Assembly: GCA_027579435.1 (NCBI GenBank) | Contig: JANBPK010000893.1 | Location: 7,584 to 48,048 of the forward strand | DNA: 40,465 nucleotides | Source of the DNA: Candolleomyces eurysporus | Lineage: Eukaryota; Basidiomycota; Agaricomycetes; Agaricales; Psathyrellaceae | Direction: 5' to 3' | In this document: positions 11,565 through 22,519 of the stretch, one piece after another | How the letters are laid out: the number at the start of each line of letters is the position of its first letter | Position numbering within the stretch: the first letter of the stretch is position 1 | Translations under genes and position numbers: made by a program | Notes under the pieces: generated by a model | What the model was told of the DNA's origin: nothing | The model's input: the letters and a program-made list of their open reading frames with translations, nothing else | Database searches by the model: none

Positions 11565-11603
11565 TTATTAGCACGACGCTCTAACCAGCTGAGCCAGTTA
11601 GCC
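11565..11603 (-). tRNA. tRNA-Ile(AAU)-like 5' half (truncated, probable pseudogene)
   Basis: The minus strand reads GGCTAAC TG GCTC AGCTGGTTA GAGC G TCGTG CTAATAA. This is a 5' acceptor strand, a perfect 4-bp D stem with A-box (GGCTCAGCTGG), the anticodon-stem 5' strand, and the loop CTAATAA with anticodon AAT. The following bases (TCCCC) do not close the anticodon stem. No T-arm/B-box (GGTTCRA) or 3' acceptor strand (GTTAGCC) was found in the next 150 bases. It matches tRNA positions 1-38 only, so it is a fragment unless a 3' half lies beyond a long intron. Confidence 0.55.
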
Positions 11604-11776
11604 GATGAGAGTGGAATTTATTGGTTTNGTCTTCAACTGTCAATCTGGCTCGCAGGGCGCCCCAGGGCAGGCGAGAATGGCATGGGCATGAATTCGAAGG
11701 ATCTATTGGTGTACATGCATAGAGAGCCCTAGTCAATACTGCAAGTGGATAGGTCGGNAGNATACAGAGACACTTT

Positions 11777-13839
11777 CTACCCAGAGTCGGATTCNANNNN
11801 ANNNNNGTCTTCAATAATCTCCGAGCCAGAATCACTATCCACACANCNNCNGGNCGTGAGTTNNACGGTCCNCCGCCCCCTCTTCCTCAAGAGGGACACT
11901 CTTCTCGTAGTGAAGCCATCGCTCTTCACTTGCTAGTATCCTAATCTTCCCGNCGTGCTCTTTCAGGCCAGGCGGGTGCGGCNGTTGAATNNNGCGAAAC
12001 TGNGAAAAAGCTNGGTTCATGCCGCTGTTTCAAGACGAGAACTATTTCGACATACCGAGAAGNAGTATGCCCGGGAAGGCTCGGGTACTTGTCGTCACGG
12101 TACCACGAAATCCAGTTATAATTATGGCACCNGNGACAGTTGAAACGCGTCGATCTATGCCGCGCTTCTTCGTGTTTCTCTGCTCTGACAAGATCGTCTT
12201 CGTTCAGCTTCGAGAACCATCGCCGGTTCTCCTCCTTGGTGAGATTTTCATTCGAATATCTTTGATGATTGATTTGAAGTGAGTGTACGTATAAACCTTT
12301 CAAATAGCATACAACTCACCGTTTTCTTCCACCTAAAGATCTTTCGCGACGGCCNTTTTTGCAGGATTGTGGTAGCATTCACAGAGACACTCCACGTAAG
12401 GCTGTCGCTCCTCCATCTCGGCTGCGGACGTCTCGCGACTCCAGNCCAGCGTATCNAACATCGACAGCATGTGCTCGTGAGCAACATCGTCAAAGACGAT
12501 ATGACTCAGGCCGCTCCACATTCCAGNATATTTGAGAGCTGCAACGATGTGCATCTCCTCTTTGCGGTACNNTCGGATTACGGGGTCGCGGTCGAAGCGT
12601 CNNTCGGCGTCATATGGGCCATAATCTCTGGGGGGGGCCGGTGCTGGCAGGTGTCGTGGAGCGATCCGGATGAGAGGCACAACATGCGGATAATTGTTTC
12701 GACAAGCTGTTATCCAATTTGCTGACGCCTCNTCTCTTGTTTTCGGTGTTCCAANTTAAGCGCATCGTTGCAAGCGGTAACNTGCTATAGGAAACACGTC
12801 AATGTCGTGGGTCAAGNAGCGACATTTTTTGCTGATCACACCTTCATTCTGCCNTTCCAAAACCGTTTCTTTTCTTCCANCCAGGTCNNCTTAGCCTTTG
12901 GACCNTGCACCCTTTCATNCTCGTCTGCTAGGGCCGCCACCGTCTTGGTGTNGTAGCGCGTCTCTGCCTGCAATGCTGAGAAGGGATTGTCAGAATTCNC
13001 ATTCACAGGTAGACGTGACGCCCGACGCACAGCGAGGGTTAGCGAATAGGTAGCTTGGGGTCATTCTGATGATGTTCTCATCGTAANCCATGTTGTCACG
13101 NAGANTGGCCAGNTTTCCGAACCTNTAACATANAGATGTCNGTGAGGTANATCAGGTTATCGGGCGAGNAAACTAACTGTTCAATCTCGCAAANTTTACA
13201 TAGCCTCAGATGAAGTTCAAGATACGAACTGACACGTTCGTTCGNCCCATATCCCTACGAGCGAAACGTTGAAAGAGAAAAAAGCGTGACGANGGATTAG
13301 TAGNGTACTGAGAGGTTNGGCNCGAAGCACGTACATGGCAATCACCAGNATNGTACAGCCAANCTATCAATTCAGNTTCGTTCAAGTCTNGAGGACAAGA
13401 AGGNAGGCCTTCAGTAGTTTCGAGAACNGGTTTCCAGACTGNTGTCCTCGNAGCCTTTGNGTTNATCAAGAACTTCCTGAAGGCCTTGCAAATCTGTGAC
13501 ACAGAGATGAGGTCCAAGGGATGCAAGTTTTTGAGTATCTATCAAAGCCGTTCCTGGAGGTGAGGCTACTTGAGANGCAAAGGAGACATAAAGGACNCGN
13601 ACCATTGTAAAGATTTCCAAAGGAAGTCGANATAGTCGATCNTTAGCGCCTAGGCAGGCGCCAACGTCAATCGGAACCGCAGGGCACAGGCCTGCTCNTC
13701 TTCGAGACCATCGAGAAGGCNCTGCGTTTGCGGTAGGGTTCTGTGGNATGTTGANGTTCGGGTTCGAGAGGGGAACTGGTGCCTGATAACTNTTATATGA
13801 ACAACATATCTTTGTCTTCCTAATGCAGAACAAGCACAC
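11777..13839 (-). CDS. F-box domain protein, multi-exon, frame broken at Ns
   Basis: Clear spliced gene. Exon segments with matching phases: ?-13603, 13538-13335, 13254-13178, 13122-13031, 12975-about 12832; introns 64, 80, 55 and 55 nt. They join to RLPLEIFTM-ILKNLHPLDLISVS-QICKAFRKFL, a canonical F-box, then TTEGxPSCPxDLNExELI, LHLRLCKxCEIEQ and MTPSYLFANPR. Coding continues through NWITACRNNYPHVVPLIRIA and YRKEEMHIVAALKY to an acidic tail (DSDSGSEIIED) ending at a TAG at 11777-11779. The frame is interrupted at ambiguous bases 12732 and 12355; each fits a one-base length error. The CysX2Cys region near 12135-12150 recalls a small zinc-binding motif. The start is unsure: the only in-frame ATG found upstream of the first exon is 13837-13839, and an extra 5' intron is possible. 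Not related to the F-box pair at 0-4.9 kb. Confidence 0.6.
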
Positions 13840-14411
13840 CCACCGATTGTTTNTTTGCTGTGTTGATAANGTTGGGACTCAATGTCNTCTCCAGCTCCAT
13901 CGAGTGCTCGTTGCCATTAACCTGAACCCCGAGCCCAATTCCAGGTGGGTTTTATGTCATGCTCTTGGTGAACGATCTGAACTTGTGTCCTTGAGTCTCC
14001 TCAAGGCTTTAAATGCATCCGTCGGTCACCCTCTAATCCATAACCCCTCGCTTCTGCCCCGTCTCCTCTAGTCTTTTAATCAAAGCGACTNGTAATCAGT
14101 GNTCAGCCCGAAATTGCTCTCGAACGAAGCGTCAAACGNNGNNCTAGTTGGAGCCTGANATTAGACAGCTGAATAAAGAANAGGGCAGAACGACTCACCA
14201 TTATTCAACCTCGATGGCCTTCTGAGCCTCGCAGTCATCGTCATNGACGCGGGGAAACCAACGAATGTGGGGAACGGNAACTNNCNGANCGGGAANNNTC
14301 NNANNGNGANCTNGNNATGNGANANCCGGCTATCACACCGGCTCCTTTCAGCTGCCNAGNANGAGTCCATCTCCTCCTCCTNCTCTCCTCTTCCTCTCCT
14401 CCATCCTCGCA
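13840..14411. other. Intergenic region (third F-box gene / PEX7)
   Basis: Divergent promoter region of about 570 bases with a dense N cluster at 14274-14330. A plausible frame was not found. The CT-rich tract just before 14412 (ctcctcctnctctcctcttcc) is typical of fungal core promoters. Confidence 0.5.
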
Positions 14412-15761
14412 ATGCAAAGACCGCCCTCACANATTCAAACACCCGGCTTCGCTCACTACTCCATAAAATGGTCCCCATTCCACACAAACCGAATCGCCGT
14501 CGCCTCAGCAGCCAATTTNGGACTNGTTGGGAATGGGAGACTCCATCTAGTCTCTGCTAACCCAAGTCCCTCCGGANTACCGTTACCTGCACTCGAGAAA
14601 TAGTAAGGANGATTNCTGCTCGTCTTACGTTTCAACTGAACGCTCAAGACAGACTGTCTCTGGACTGTGATTTCTTGCTCCCAGTTACGAGACGCAGGAT
14701 GGCCTGTACGACGTTGCTTGGTCCGAAATCCACGAGAACCAGCTCGTTACGGCGTCAGGAGANGGCTCTATACGGTTGTGGGATATCATGATAAATGTAA
14801 GTATGTGCGATTGGACACAGCACATTACTAGGGTTTCNNACGCTAAAATGTCTGCTAGGATCTACCCATCCGAGCCTGGCAGGAACACACACGAGAGGTC
14901 TTCTCGGTAGACTGGTCAAACATCCAGAAAGACACATTCGCGTCCTCCTCATGGGACGGAACTATCAAAGTGGTGCGTACCAACCATCCCAACTGGCACT
15001 GCTTGCCATTCGCNTTCACCCTCAACTGAAAACACAGTCTNGTTTATTTAGTGGAACCCAGAACGACCACGATCTATACTCACACTCCAAGCNCACCACT
15101 CCTGCGTGTACCAAGCNCTCTTCTCTCCNCACCAACCCGACCTCCTGGCATCCTGNTCAACCGACGGCACCCTAAGACTCTTCGATCTCCGTTCACCTTC
15201 ATACCTCACATCCGGTCCTCACGCCGCCAANGCGTTCTTAGAACCCCTCTCCGCTCCGGTTCTAACAGTCCCAGCTTCCGGTACAGAAGTTCTGACTCTG
15301 GACTGGAACAAATACCGACCGATGGTGCTNGCAACCGCTGGTGTCGATAANGTTGGGAAGGTNTGGGACTGNCGGATGGTTAAACTCGGGCCCGCAGCAG
15401 GAGGTAGTAATGGTGGAGGTCAGGTCGGAGGGATATGCGAAGCCCAGTTTCTGGGACATGAATACGCTGTGAGGAAGATCCAATGGAGTCCTCACAGACC
15501 GGACGCTTTGGCAACNGCAAGCTATGACATGACATGCAGAGTGTAAGTCGAGTGTCTAATATTGTCTGTCATGATCTCGATATTGAGAGGCTTTCTTTCT
15601 TTATCAGATGGACGACCTCACCCGCTCCTGGGAGACCGCACCTGCTCGCCATCAACGACATACATACGGAGTTTGTGGTTGGTTGTTCATGGTCCCTCTA
15701 TGAAGAAGGCGTCCTGGCAAGTTGCGGTTGGGACGGTCGCTTGAATATCTTCCGACCNTGA
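14412..15761 (+). CDS. PEX7: Peroxin-7, PTS2 receptor (WD40 protein)
   Basis: Cytosolic receptor that binds N-terminal PTS2 signals and carries matrix enzymes to the peroxisome. Exons 14412-14602, 14685-14796, 14859-14972, 15052-15542, 15608-15761 with GT-AG introns of 62-82 nt and consistent phases give 353 residues (human PEX7 has 323, yeast 375). The N-terminus GFAHYSIKWSPFHTNRIAVA, then DGLYDVAWSEIHENQLV, DLPIRAWQEHTREVFSVDWS, SSSWDGTIKVW, STDGTLRLFDLRS, HEYAVRKIQWSPHRPD and the end HTEFVVGCSWSLYEEGVLAS follow Pex7 closely. A low-complexity Gly insert (AAGGSNGGGQVGG) interrupts the fourth-fifth blade. Start ATG chosen by homology. Five or more Ns fall in the CDS without breaking frame. 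Confidence 0.94.
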
Positions 15762-18004
15762 TATGCTTTGTATATCTTTGGCAGAGCTGTATATTTATCT
15801 TGACCATCTGCATTCCTATCAGATGACCTTTTTGTCCCAATCCTAATTTCGTNCCGAGTCTGGATATCCTTCTAAATTTGCTTTGACATCATCGTTCTGA
15901 TTGTACGTGATTGTCCATGTTTTCTGTTCCTGTTCTAGCAGAGCACGATGACCTCACTCAGACCTTCGAAACAGCACCAAGACCTTCCAGCAACTTCTCC
16001 ACGTTCAATGTCCGAAGTCTCTCCCGGGTCTTTGATCTCTCCAAATTTTGAAATGCCAAGTTTTATTATGATATTATTATCGACGAAAGAGATAAGACCG
16101 GACCTCTAAATTCTTCATTGTTCAGTTACTCTTCGAAATCATTCCTAAAAAACCAGTGTACTGCGCCTCAGTACTTTTCGCGAAGAGATCGTTTGTTCNT
16201 GACTCCCCCTTGAACGGCCTAGCTAAGTGCNAGNANCTTGCTATCGGGAGGAATTGATCGATTCATGCTGAGCGCNNNTCGCCACCCGATCGTCACCCGA
16301 ATACCGGACAATATGTCGACGGGTGGCCCGCTACCGAACATCACCAACCAAGGGATCCCGACTAGTCCATTGANTTCGCTGCGATTGGTAGACCGCTGCA
16401 AAATAAGAGTTTTAGCTATAGTGCCGTCCTGAAGAAGATATCCAAGAGGGGGAATTTTGCGAGAAGCCCGGACAATTATTTTTGCACTGGTGCCTGGCCC
16501 TGCCTGGAATAGNGGTGTCAGAGGACATGCGAGTCCAAGAGCANCCTGACAGTCGTCTCGAAGCACGCCAACTAATAGTTCTCGTTTTCCCGAGTTTGGG
16601 TCGCCCTGAGGGGGATGACGGCNCAATGACAAGTATCTACCACTGCGAGTGGCNATTGAATTCAAATCGCTTGATCCATGACATCATATCCGACCACCAA
16701 ATTAGCCACGAACATTGTAATTGGGAGAGAAAGAATTCGTTTCAAACGGAACAAATAAAATGTATTGGTCGACGGAGGACCTTCGAGCGGCGATGTTAGC
16801 GTTGATATTCACATCTCCTAACTTACAGCAGCCTCGAGGCTCGCGACCTATACCAAGAAAATTTAAATAGACATAAAAGTTACGACATGGTNCATCCAAA
16901 GGCAGGTGCTGTAGCTNGTTCTGGCGAAAGACGGAGAACAGCTGACCGACCGTGGTGAGATGGGAGACGGCGTCCTGGGAAGTGGCGGACTAGTGGGATG
17001 ACGCCGTTGGACATGGGTCCAGGGTTTCCTGGGAAGTGTTACACTTAGTGGACACCGCCGTGAGTTTAGGACGAGCCTCGAGGCTCGGAATGGCCTCACG
17101 GACTCGGATCCTGATGCACAAAGCGCCTAATTTCACCATAAGCCGACTCGTGGCAGGCGAGTCGTAGTCAAGGATTGTTGCTCCGGGGTTTGATAACGAT
17201 AGCGAGGGGGCTGCCGTTTGACTGATATCCCCAAGGACATGGATATTGCCTGTCACTGATTCAATTTCGATTATGTAGCACGAAAAGGGTCAATTAGCAT
17301 GGGCAGATGACGACGCACCAGGTCCTCGTCCTCGAGGTGTTTCCCCGAATATTTCCGGATATCCTCATCTTTCACATTACTGGACAAAGGTGGCTGGAGG
17401 GGAAGGACTGATGATAGATATCGATGTCGATAAATTTCTCCAACAAAGTCCCGTTTGGCTGGCCGGAGCCTGCAATGGTCTCCAGAAGGCTGCGCGGCCA
17501 AATTCGGATTGAGGCTGGCCGGGAGAGGGAAGAAAATTGTCGTGCAGGTGGGTGGGCACCGGAGAGTTATTCGGACTGGGATTCTCCTTGAGACAGAGAG
17601 CATGCGAAGATCCAGGGCAGATTCTCGATGCACGTGTTGTTATCGCTGTGCCTTATGACCATTGACCACCATCTCCTCGACCCCACCGACGCGTTCTGAA
17701 CGCCCAGCTGGCCCCGTTTCCGCCCCATAACGCGCCCCAGCGTTCGTTCTCGGGCCCTTCAGTGTGTGCAGCGCCAGGCCCTGTTCGGTGGTGGAGAGTG
17801 CAGTCCGTCGTCCCCCAGTGAGCTAATCAGCGGACTCCTTTCTTCCTGAGCCATCACCTCATGCGGTGATAGTAGTTGATTCGCTAGACCCTGTCAGTTT
17901 GGCGCTCCGGTGCTGCACAACCCTTTCATTTCTTTGCGTCGACCATCCTGGTGCCACCCACCCCCCACCCCTCCACGGAACACTCGGTTTCCGGCCTCCT
18001 CGAC
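15762..18004. other. Large intergenic region, no confident gene
   Basis: About 2.2 kb. The PEX7 3' flank is followed by minus-strand open stretches at 16219-16665 (148 codons), 16990-17256 and 17271-17633 (120 codons). None shows a recognisable motif, a joinable exon set, or a credible start, so they are not called. An imperfect direct repeat lies at about 16970-17060. Confidence 0.45.
16972..17062. repeat. Imperfect direct repeat (TCCTGGGAAGTG...TAGTGG...CGCCGT)
   Basis: Two copies of about 35 bases each start with tcctgggaagtg (near 16974 and 17028), continue with a cta/tta-gtgg core and end with cgccgt. Spacing is about 54 bases. Function unknown; it may be chance or remnants of a degraded minisatellite. 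Confidence 0.4.
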
Positions 18005-21000
18005 ATGGCTGAGAGTTCCCTATTCCAGACCGCGGGGCCTCATCAGCCAATCGACATAATGCTCCTCATCGAGAATTCGCAGAAAATGTCGCTCATCTGG
18101 AGCGATCTGAGGGATCGTAGTTTGTCGCGTCTTGTGGAGAGGCTCGAGGTTGCAGACGACCTACCAGTACGTGATTCTAGTGTGGCGGCCTTTCCTCGCT
18201 GGCAAGTCGGCTGAAAGCTCCCTCCAAGGCCTCTACCACTGTATGGGTCCTAGAATCCCAGCCGTCGCAGGCGAGCTCGACCGCCCTACCCCGACAATAC
18301 GACGACCTCCGTGCTGCTTTGCACGATGTTCGCCTAAATTACTTACCCGAAAACCGACTGTCCTACAACAGGGTCGACGAGGCGGTCACCGTACGTCTGA
18401 CCAGTCCAGGTTCTCAGCCCAGCCCTGACCATCAATTATGTAGTTCCTCTCGTCCCTGCGATGCTCCGGAGAACCACGCGCTTTACACCTGATCGTGGTC
18501 GCAGCATCCTCGCCAGCTGCGTGCATCGATGTAACAGGGAGGGAAATTATCATTGACCCATCAGGCTTTTCTCCGTGGCATAATTTGGCTCACAAACTTG
18601 CCCAGGTACGATAAGTGTGACTCCTTTCCTGGTAATCTGATTCAGACCAAGTTCCGAAAAGGCTAGCATATCCTGCCATATGCTCAAGTCCACGAGTGAG
18701 GATATGACGGCCCTGACAGTCCTGTTCCAAGAGACCGTAGGTTTCTTTTGGTCGCCGATTCTCCTTCCAGACCCGTTCTAATTTCAGTCGTCTACAGCTC
18801 CGTCTGCAGAGCAATACGGAGGACATCCTCACATTCCCTCTTGAAGCGCAGTACAGTATCCACCTATCCATGTCTCAGAGGAAGCAAGGTGAGTGTCCCA
18901 GACAACGTCTCTCCAAACCCAGAGCTTAACTCTACTTTCGAAAAGGTCAATTTAACGTGTGTAAAGTGACATTAATCAAAAGGCTATCGATGTTCTGACT
19001 GTTATCGCGTATATCTATCTAGCCACCGCCCCGGCCCCAGCGTATTCCTATGCCTCGGCGAAACACATTTCCACTCGAGCCTGGCTACGCACCCCAGTAC
19101 GAGGATCCATACTCGCCCACCAGACCTATGGATATGGAAGGCTCGCCCAGTCTCGTCAGTCACCTGCAACAGGTCCACGGACTGACGAAGAAAAAGGTCT
19201 ACGGAGCAAAGCCAACCAGGCAGCCTTTCGTCAAGGACGAAGCCCCAGCGTATACAGCCAGTCCTCCGTTAGCGGTGCCAGCCTATTCGCATGATGGGAC
19301 TCTGNCCCCCATCAAGCGGTCGAGCGATGTCCCACTCCAGAGCGGATCGACTCGCCCGCCTCGCGCAGGCAAGCCCCACAGCTTCCGATTCTCAGGGGCG
19401 CTACCTGCCAGTGGCCTGGGCCAGACGAGGATCTTGCATTTCGTCTCCCGAGGAAGCTGACGGAGTCATTTCGCCATCGGTCGCTAGCTTTGCCGACATC
19501 TCCCCTCCCACATCGTACATGTCATCCAATATGTCATCCCCCATCTCCCCAGCGTCCGTCGATGACTATTATGGAGCGGCATCGAGTATGCCCCCGCCGT
19601 CCGCAGTGAATGGCGGAGGTCCCGACCCAACGTGGCTTCAGTCCCCGTATGCGTATTCTCAGGCCTCAATATCCACTGTGCCGCCCAACTACTACAATCC
19701 AGGGCCTCCGACATATCACGATGGCGGTATGTACATGCCTCACGATTATTCAATGCCGCCGCAGCTTCCGCCCCCCGGACTGGCTCCTCCAAAGGGGCTG
19801 GCTATACCACCTATGGTGATTGGGTCCACCAACAAACAGCCACCACCCAAAACCAGCAGCATTGAAATCCCCCCGCCGCCTGGAGCAGAGATCTCCGCAG
19901 CACCGTCATCACATCACCATCACCATGCATCTTCGGAGAGGCGTACCGGGAGTAGCGCTAGTAAGACTGCAACGTCCAATGCCAGTAATGGTTCGACATC
20001 ATCAGCTGCTTCCGCTTCCGCTTCCTCCTCTTCCTCTTCTGCTACACTGCCACCGCCTCCCCCTGTTCCCGCCACCACCCCCACCCCCACCACCACCTCC
20101 TCCAAGACGACGTCTTCGAGCTCAGTCACGAAAAAGACGAGGCTTCCCCGACCCGAAGACGATGAATACATCGAGTTCGGGTCAGACTATGTGAAGGAAC
20201 AGACCGATCTGTTCAATGCGTTATTCCCGAACGCTGAGAACTTTCCAGATTCCAAAGTTTCGTCATCATCAGGCACCAGCACCTCCATGACTTCGAATTC
20301 TCCGTCTACGTCTACGATACATACTTCGACTCCGCCGACCAGATCTTCATCAGCTACGAATACGATTGCGAGTGCTACTGGTGCTACGATTACTTCATCT
20401 TCGCCTTCGTTAGGCCCAGTATCGACTTCCGCGTCTTCTTCCACGGGGGTAAAGACTGAGATTACCCCTCCTGCAGTCGGTAGCGGTGGTAGTACGTCCG
20501 CAACCCCACCAGGAACTTCATCCCCGGGTAGGAATGCTACCAAGTCCAAAGCATCCAAGACCGCCCCAGGTTCTCCTTCCACCAAGCTGAAAGGCAAGAA
20601 AACAACAACAGCTGGAGGTGGGATCCAGAAGAGGCGCGGTACTACTGGGGCCAGCGGCGGTGTGGGTTCGAAAGTAGGGAGCAGCAGCCATAATGGGAGT
20701 GGCTTGCCAATCCCTGTTCCTTCGACTTCCCCTTCTCTGAGTTCGCCGAAATTCTCTAATCCTGGTTCTTCGACGGTGACCACAAATGCAGCGGCAGCTT
20801 CGACAAGTTCAGGGACAACGTCAGGGAGTGTGGGTTCTATTACAAGTGGTGTTGGTGTCGTCGCTTCGGGCCCTTCTTCGAGTGACACTAACGGCATAAT
20901 CCCACCCCCTGGTCCTTCATTTGCTTCCCCCGGCATGTTGTACGGCGGCACCAGTGCCAGCGGGGGCATTCCACCACCAGTAACTGTTTCAGCCGGTTCT

Positions 21001-21570
21001 GCAGTTTTGTCAGCGAAGTCTCAGGGTATGATCCCGAGTGCCAGTTTACCGACTCGAGAGTCATTGTCTGGTATGATGGTGGGCGGGGGAAGCGGTGGAA
21101 GCGGAGTTCAAATACCCCCTCCGTTACCTCCGGCAACGTATTCTGCGGGTGCTGGCGCAGCAACAGCCGCTGCCAATGGGTACCTCCAGAATCACCAGCT
21201 CCCTCCTCTCCCGCTTCCTGCTTCTCTTTCCGCCCCACCCGCTTCGTCGTATCAGCCGCAATACTCAACGCAGATGAGCGGGGAGTACCTTCGATACCAA
21301 CAGCATCTTCACCATCCTCCTCCGACCCTCCCGCCTTCGGCTTTGCCTCTATCGAATACAGCTGCTATGGCTGCAAGTACATCGGTAGACGCAGCGACGA
21401 GCCTGGCGATGCATAACCATCAGGTGCACCTTGCGTCAATATCCGCTGGCGCTGGGGTCCCAGGGCCGCCGTCGTATTATCCCCCGGCGGGATATCAGTA
21501 TTCTCATCTGGCGCCTGCTGCGCCTGGCGGTCCTGGGCCTACGTCTTCGTTGACCGGGTGGGCGGGGTGA
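18005..21570 (+). CDS. Mediator subunit 25-like vWA protein with long disordered tail
   Basis: Exons 18005-18166, 18229-18390, 18444-18605, 18662-18736, 18798-18888, 18946-18956 (11 nt), 19023-19267, 19317-21570; phases all agree, 1053 residues. Residues about 15-250 form a vWA-like fold: strand PIDIMLLIENSQKM with a degenerate MIDAS (ENSQK in place of DxSxS), VWVLESQPSQA, then ALHLIVVAASSPA. A Pro-rich PPPRPQRIPMPRRNTFP segment follows, then a Ser/Pro/Thr/Gly-rich region with a His run and poly-Ser/Thr tracts. One charged conserved-looking island (LPRPEDDEYIEFGSDYVKEQ) stands out. The layout fits fungal proteins annotated as Med25 vWA, a coactivator-binding Mediator subunit, hence nuclear. 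The last intron (19268-19316) rests on phase and sequence logic, and the neighbouring frame is also open. Start 18005 chosen; an upstream in-frame ATG exists at 17951. Confidence 0.6.
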
Positions 21571-22519
21571 GGTTGGTTGGCTGTCGCGACCCGAACGACT
21601 TGACATTGGACAGTGTGGAATCGAAACGCACGAGAAGAAGAAAAAATAACGAAAACAAAAGTAAGAAAGGACTCTTGGGATTTGTATAATTATCTTTTGC
21701 TACTGCTTGTATCTTCTACCCACTATTTTCTCTGGTTTGGGCTCGGTTTTTTATTGTTCTATTGATGCATGGTTGACCGCTTTCTCTATTTCTTCTTTCT
21801 CGGTGTTCTATATCTGTTCCGAATCTCGTCGTTTGTTTGCGGTCATACAGCCAGCTTTACGTTTCCTTCTGTCCATGTCTCCCCCGGTTTCTCCATGGTT
21901 TCCTCATCATGCCTCTCCATACTCTCTCTCTTTGGGTCCTGTCTTTGCATAGCTCTTGCTTCTTCCATTTACGATGGTGCATTTAGCAACTGGGTTCTTG
22001 TTAGGTCTTTCACTCATCATTCTCGTTTGCTCAATTGTTGTACAGGTGCTTTTTCTTCGGGGTCTTATATATATATGTGTGTGTTCCGAGTGCGTATATA
22101 TGTACATACTTTTGGGTGTATACGTGTATATATGTAGCATAGAATATCCCATCGACATCGATGCACAGTTTCTCTCTCTATCCCCCCGTGATGCTTCTTG
22201 AATTCTGTTGACTTCTATGGTATAGTCCGTGCCAAATAAACCACTGCCGACGGCGATCACTCTAAATCAACCGCATTTCTATCAATAACTGGCAAACGAA
22301 AGGGAAACGAGGAGTAATTCAGCGTCAATGGACACTCAATTGGAAGAAAGGAGCTTGGGAGGGAACACCTCCGTCATTGTGACTCTGATATGCCATACTT
22401 ACTAGGGTCACCCCTTCCAAAGAAACACACACCAGCTCAGCTGACGCCGTTCCGACGACACGCATCATGATGGAGGCGTCGACCAAAACGACTGATCGAC
22501 TGATCGTCAGTCCTTCAAT
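21571..22519. other. 3' flank of the vWA gene, with a TA/TG-rich tract
   Basis: CT/T-rich DNA holding an alternating purine-pyrimidine tract (about 22066-22137: tatatatatgtgtgtg, gtatatatgtacatac and similar). Probably 3' UTR followed by the promoter of the first array copy. No gene seen. Confidence 0.5.

Noticed and set aside
16219..16665. 148-codon minus-strand frame
   Set aside because: No recognisable domain, several unknown residues, and no joinable exons; not called as a gene.
17271..17633. 120-codon minus-strand frame in the PEX7-vWA spacer
   Set aside because: It looked like a possible exon, but no sensible splice join to 16990-17256 could be found.
20187..20969. Antisense open frame of 260 codons within the Med25-like tail
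   Set aside because: The composition (Pro/Val/Glu-rich) mirrors the Ser/Thr/Gly-rich sense tail. It is a codon-bias shadow with no start context or motif.
22066..22137. TA/TG tract considered as a telomere-like or recombination element
   Set aside because: Short and irregular; better explained as ordinary low-complexity 3' flank.
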